Origin: Gammaproteobacteria bacterium
Lineage (GTDB): Bacteria > Pseudomonadota > Gammaproteobacteria > GCA-001735895
DNA: 17,922 nucleotides
Assembly (NCBI GenBank): GCA_029882955.1
Contig: JAOUJX010000032.1
Coordinates: 1-17,922, forward strand
Direction: 5' to 3'
Within the stretch, counting starts at the first letter, position 1; each line of letters starts with the position of its first letter. The notes beneath the pieces were generated by a model that was given only the letters and a program-made list of their open reading frames with translations, was not told where the DNA came from and ran no database searches. Shown here in pieces: positions 14,985 to 17,922 of this stretch. Made by a program: the position numbers and the translations under genes.

Positions 14985-15021
14985 AAAAGGCGTGTATGCT
15001 TAGGCTACACGCCTTTTTTTT
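14985..15021 (+). terminator. Intrinsic terminator after rplS
   Basis: A perfect 12-bp stem pairs AAAAGGCGTGTA (14985-14996) with TACACGCCTTTT (15006-15017) around a 9-base loop, and a run of eight T's covers 15014-15021. It lies 33 bases beyond the rplS stop and ends only 9 bases before the next ATG. Confidence 0.93.
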
Positions 15022-15030
15022 GGGTTTAAT

Positions 15031-16788
15031 ATGACTAGAAACCGATTCTTTATCCATTTTTTATTTATTTTTATTTTCGGTTCCGAGATAGCAGTAGCCG
15101 ACGAACGATTAGATGTTTTAAAACGGATATCTGCCGCTGGTGCCCCGGCATTAACTTTAAAAATGCTCGACCAGGCACAGCCTAAAATCGATGAAGACCT
15201 TTACGAGTGGATTCTCTGGGAACAGGAGCGCTATAAAATATTATCCGGGTGGCAGCAATGGAATCGCCTGCTAGTTAAGATCGAGAGCCTGCCTGTGGAT
15301 ATTCCAGATCAGTTTAAACATCAGACGATTACCTATAAAGCGCAGGCCTACCTCGAATTAGGCCAGACAGCTACTGCAAGAAAGATTATTCGCGAGCAGC
15401 TCTGGCAGAGCGGCGTTGGCGCTATTGCGGACTATCAGGCCTGGCGCCGTCTGGTGATTTCCAGTTACCTGAAAGATGGCAGAATCGAGGATGCTCGAAT
15501 TTCAATGTTGCGCTACGATCAGGATTTCGATAGTCGGGACGAAAGTTGGTTACTATTACGCGCAACTGTGCTTATTCAAACTGGACGATATGAACAGGCC
15601 ATCCAGGTGCTCGAACAACAGAAAAGCTGGCAGTCGAAATCGATTAGTTTATTAGCCAGGTTCAGGTCTGATCGGATAGGTCAGACTGAATTGTGGAAAC
15701 TGGTGAAAACGCAAACAGCTAAAGATAATGCGACTGCCGATCAGCTAGCGACGCTATGGGCGTTGGGTGTCTTTGCTTCAGAGAAAATGTCTCCGGTCGA
15801 TCGAGTCGTGGCCCTCGAACAGCATTTTAAGAACGCGCTGGTTTCACCTTTGTCGCTGTTTGAATTAGAGGCCGATCAACTCTGGAGAAGTTACCATGAT
15901 TATGCTCGACTGGTTGGTAACCGGTCAGAGCTACTGGTAGGTGACCATGATAAGTGGCTGGATCTGGCCAATAATGCTGCCGTTTCAACGCCTGTTAAGG
16001 CTCGTTCCTTATATGCATTATTAATGACGGAGAGTCGAAGCGAGGAAGTGGTTAACCGCGCTGCTAGCGGTTATTTGAAAACCTTCAAAGAAATAGACGA
16101 ATCTGAGCGCATTTTGCTCAATCATCTTTTTAATCGTAGTAATATTTTCGCTGATGCCAATCAAATCCCACCCATTATGCGCTATCAGCTAGTCGACCTG
16201 GCTTTGAAGAAGGCGGACATCGACGAAGCTACTCGATTGATGTCCGGCATGACTAGCTACCCGGAGGGCACCAGTCGGCTGAGCTGGCAATTACGTCAGT
16301 CGCGTGTGCTTATTCTCGGCGGGAAATACAAGGAAGGCAACCAGATAATGCAGGCTCTGATTACCGAATACAAAGAGCCTAATGTCGATGATACAGACCG
16401 AATTCTCCAGGTCCTGTTCGATATGCAGACGGTTAACCTGCATGAAGAGGTTATTAATCATTTTAATCATCTGCTGCGTTTGGGAGTCGAGCCCCGTCAA
16501 CACCGGGAGATACTATTCTGGATAGCCGATTCCTACAAAGGCCTGAAAAAATACGATCAGGCAGCGTTGTTATATTTCCAATCCGCAATGCTTCCTGACC
16601 CGAAAGCAATGGATCCCTGGGCACAGACCGCGCGTTTTAATGCGGCTGAAAGCCTGCAGAAATCGGGCATGGTTGACGATGCTCGCAGAATTTATCAAAA
16701 TCTGCTTGATAATACCCTGGAACCTGCTCGACGCTCGTTACTGAAACATAATATTCAGCAACTCTGGTTGAACCAGAATACCCAGTAA
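15031..16788 (+). CDS. Secreted helical-repeat (TPR-like) protein of unknown function
   Basis: The 585-residue product starts with a clear signal peptide: MTRNR, a hydrophobic FFIHFLFIFIFG, and an AVA-D cleavage site after residue 23. There is no lipobox Cys, so it should be periplasmic. The rest is almost all helix, with degenerate TPR-like pairs, for example YKAQAYLELGQTATARKII (about 104-122), LLRATVLIQTGRYEQAIQVL (about 174-193), RVLILGGKYKEGNQIMQAL (about 426-444) and NAAESLQKSGMVDDARRIYQ near the C-terminus. No catalytic motif is visible. Such proteins usually act as scaffolds for protein-protein contacts in envelope biogenesis, but nothing here fixes a partner. It starts just behind the rplS terminator and has no strong SD, so it probably has its own promoter overlapping that terminator. 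It converges on cysK. Confidence 0.8.
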   Translation: MTRNRFFIHFLFIFIFGSEIAVADERLDVLKRISAAGAPALTLKMLDQAQPKIDEDLYEWILWEQERYKILSGWQQWNRLLVKIESLPVDIPDQFKHQTITYKAQAYLELGQTATARKIIREQLWQSGVGAIADYQAWRRLVISSYLKDGRIEDARISMLRYDQDFDSRDESWLLLRATVLIQTGRYEQAIQVLEQQKSWQSKSISLLARFRSDRIGQTELWKLVKTQTAKDNATADQLATLWALGVFASEKMSPVDRVVALEQHFKNALVSPLSLFELEADQLWRSYHDYARLVGNRSELLVGDHDKWLDLANNAAVSTPVKARSLYALLMTESRSEEVVNRAASGYLKTFKEIDESERILLNHLFNRSNIFADANQIPPIMRYQLVDLALKKADIDEATRLMSGMTSYPEGTSRLSWQLRQSRVLILGGKYKEGNQIMQALITEYKEPNVDDTDRILQVLFDMQTVNLHEEVINHFNHLLRLGVEPRQHREILFWIADSYKGLKKYDQAALLYFQSAMLPDPKAMDPWAQTARFNAAESLQKSGMVDDARRIYQNLLDNTLEPARRSLLKHNIQQLWLNQNTQ

Positions 16789-16794
16789 AGCGTT

Positions 16795-16811
16795 GAGCCT
16801 GTTTGGCTCTT
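16795..16811. terminator. Short hairpin between two converging genes, possible bidirectional terminator
   Basis: GAGCC (16795-16799) and GGCTC (16805-16809) form a 5-bp GC-rich stem with a 5-base loop in the 21-base gap between the stops of the helical-repeat gene and cysK. The T/A flanks are short (TTAAAA), so termination would be weak. It is the only candidate terminator for either gene in the window. Confidence 0.35.
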
Positions 16812-17850
16812 AAAACTGGCAGGCAGGCGTGGATGCCGACAACTGCTGTTCTTCCTCTGACATTTCGGCATCGATATGTTCGAATAACGGCGTCGTCAAA
16901 TATCGTTCGCCAGTGTCGGGTAGCATGCATAGAATGTTTGATCCCTCGGGAGCGGACTCGGCGACTTCGAGTGCTGCGGCGAGAGTAGCGCCAGCACTGA
17001 TGCCGACAAATATACCTTCTTTTTGAGCCAGATTACGCGAACACTCCAGCGCTCTGGGTCCGGCTACAGGTATGACTGTTTTGTCGTTATCTGCCGCCAT
17101 AGAGTCGCCAGTTAACTTTGGGATGAAATCGGGTGTCCAGCCCTGCACCGGGTGTGGACTCCAGCTCGGATGAGTTTCCGCTGGTGTGCCATCATCGTTA
17201 CGTTTCTGTTCGATGCCACTGCTTAACAAACTGGCTACTTCAGGCTCGGCTACAATTACCTTGGTGTCAGGACTTTTATCACTGAGCACTCTGGAAACGC
17301 CCTTTAAGGTACCGCCGGTACCGTATCCAGTGACCCAGTAATCGAGTTTCCGACCCTCAAACGCGGACAATATTTCGGGAGCAGTGGTATTTGAATGCAT
17401 ATTTGCATTGGCTTCGTTCTCGAACTGGCGAGTTAAAAACCAGCCGTTCTTTTCTGCCAGTTCTCTCGCTTTTAGTACCATGCCACTACCTTTTAACGGG
17501 GCAGGTGTGAGTACTACTTTGGCGCCCAGGAAGCGCATCAGCTTACGGCGTTCAACACTGAAGCTCTCAGCCATGGTGACAACCAGGGGATAGCCCTTTT
17601 GCGCACAGACCATGGCCAGCCCGATTCCGGTATTACCACTTGTGGCTTCGATCACGGTTTGTCCGGGTTTTAGCGCACCACTTTTTTCGGCGTCTTCGAT
17701 AATGCCGAGCGCGAGACGGTCTTTAACCGAGCCCATGGGATTAAAGGCTTCTATTTTAGCGTACAGGTTGACGTGAGAAGGCGCTATTTTATTGATTTTT
17801 ACTACTGGAGTATTGCCTATAGTACCAAGAATATTGTCGTATATGTTCAC
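16810..17850 (-). CDS. cysK: Cysteine synthase A (O-acetylserine sulfhydrylase), extended form
   Basis: CysK makes cysteine from O-acetylserine and sulfide with pyridoxal phosphate. The PLP Lys43 lies in NPMGSVKDR (37-45), the substrate loop is TSGNTG (70-75), the phosphate-binding loop is GTGGT (177-181), and the C-terminal signature is LPDTGERYLTT (310-320). At 346 residues it is longer than E. coli CysK (323). The extra length is a polar insert around 213-232 before HPVQGWTPDFIPK, which corresponds to HKIQGIGAGFIP in E. coli, and a tail ending in ACQF. I have seen similar inserts in other proteobacterial CysK sequences. AAGGTG just before the ATG and GGGGAG further up are ribosome-site candidates. 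No CysE or sulfate gene is adjacent. CysM or cystathionine beta-synthase is less likely, given the length and motifs. Confidence 0.93.
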   Translation of the reverse strand: MNIYDNILGTIGNTPVVKINKIAPSHVNLYAKIEAFNPMGSVKDRLALGIIEDAEKSGALKPGQTVIEATSGNTGIGLAMVCAQKGYPLVVTMAESFSVERRKLMRFLGAKVVLTPAPLKGSGMVLKARELAEKNGWFLTRQFENEANANMHSNTTAPEILSAFEGRKLDYWVTGYGTGGTLKGVSRVLSDKSPDTKVIVAEPEVASLLSSGIEQKRNDDGTPAETHPSWSPHPVQGWTPDFIPKLTGDSMAADNDKTVIPVAGPRALECSRNLAQKEGIFVGISAGATLAAALEVAESAPEGSNILCMLPDTGERYLTTPLFEHIDAEMSEEEQQLSASTPACQF

Positions 17851-17892
17851 CTTGCTTCTCCCCGATGTTGTAGTTTTGATAACAGGGCGAAC

Positions 17893-17921
17893 AGTAGAAG
17901 GCTTGCCGCCGGACTTGTCAA
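17893..17921 (-). promoter_or_regulatory. Putative promoter of cysK
   Basis: On the minus strand a perfect TTGACA (17921-17916) lies 17 bases before TCTACT (17898-17893), which matches the -10 consensus at four of six positions. The transcript would begin near 17886, about 36 bases before the ATG. Any activator site, such as for CysB, would lie beyond the window. Confidence 0.45.
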
Positions 17922-17922
17922 G

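Noticed and set aside
1..17922. CRISPR array, tRNA or rRNA gene, insertion sequence, prophage or toxin–antitoxin pair
   Set aside because: I saw no regularly spaced repeats, no cloverleaf with a CCA end, no transposase or integrase motif, and no small gene pair of such type on either strand.

Overview
The window is a stretch of gammaproteobacterial chromosome, or a contig from one. The best pointer is the block ypjD / ffh–rpsP–rimM–trmD–rplS with the CNNM/CBS gene (corB) next to ypjD, which matches the gene order known from Escherichia coli. A BamC lipoprotein, an xseB–ispA–dxs isoprenoid block, RadA and CysK agree with this. Base composition looks even, with no islands of odd codon use, no insertion sequence, no tRNA or rRNA and no CRISPR array. 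I cannot place the organism below class level from sequence alone. It reads as housekeeping DNA, and I found no convincing new defence, mobile or biosynthetic system.

Layout. At 2-2458 (+) lie the 3' part of bamC, a WalJ/YycJ-like metallo-beta-lactamase-fold hydrolase and a two-helix membrane protein of unknown role. At 2474-10520 (-) runs a long series of genes, in transcription order ypjD, corB, radA, xseB, ispA, dxs, a cold-shock gene and folE2. The series down to dxs is tightly packed, with overlaps or short gaps. The cold-shock gene and folE2 each have a plausible promoter of their own. The 382-bp gap between those two genes is the least ordinary non-coding part of the window: it holds several inverted repeats and a perfect Shine-Dalgarno sequence in front of a five-codon reading frame. 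At 10693-11457 (+) an extra MBL-fold gene resembling class II cyclic-nucleotide phosphodiesterases sits between ypjD and ffh. At 11542-14951 (+) are ffh, rpsP, rimM, trmD and rplS, closed by a textbook terminator. At 15031-16788 (+) is a secreted helical-repeat protein. It converges on cysK (16810-17850, -), whose likely promoter lies at the window edge.

How the genes work together. dxs (first step of the MEP pathway) and ispA (farnesyl diphosphate) supply isoprenoids. ffh, rpsP, rimM, trmD and rplS serve membrane-protein targeting and translation. radA and xseB serve recombination and repair. bamC belongs to outer-membrane protein assembly, and folE2 starts folate or queuosine synthesis from GTP.

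The clearest anomaly is rimM, which is split into two frames by an apparent one-base frameshift near 13465-13486. It is either a sequencing or assembly error or a real lesion in a gene needed for efficient 30S maturation.
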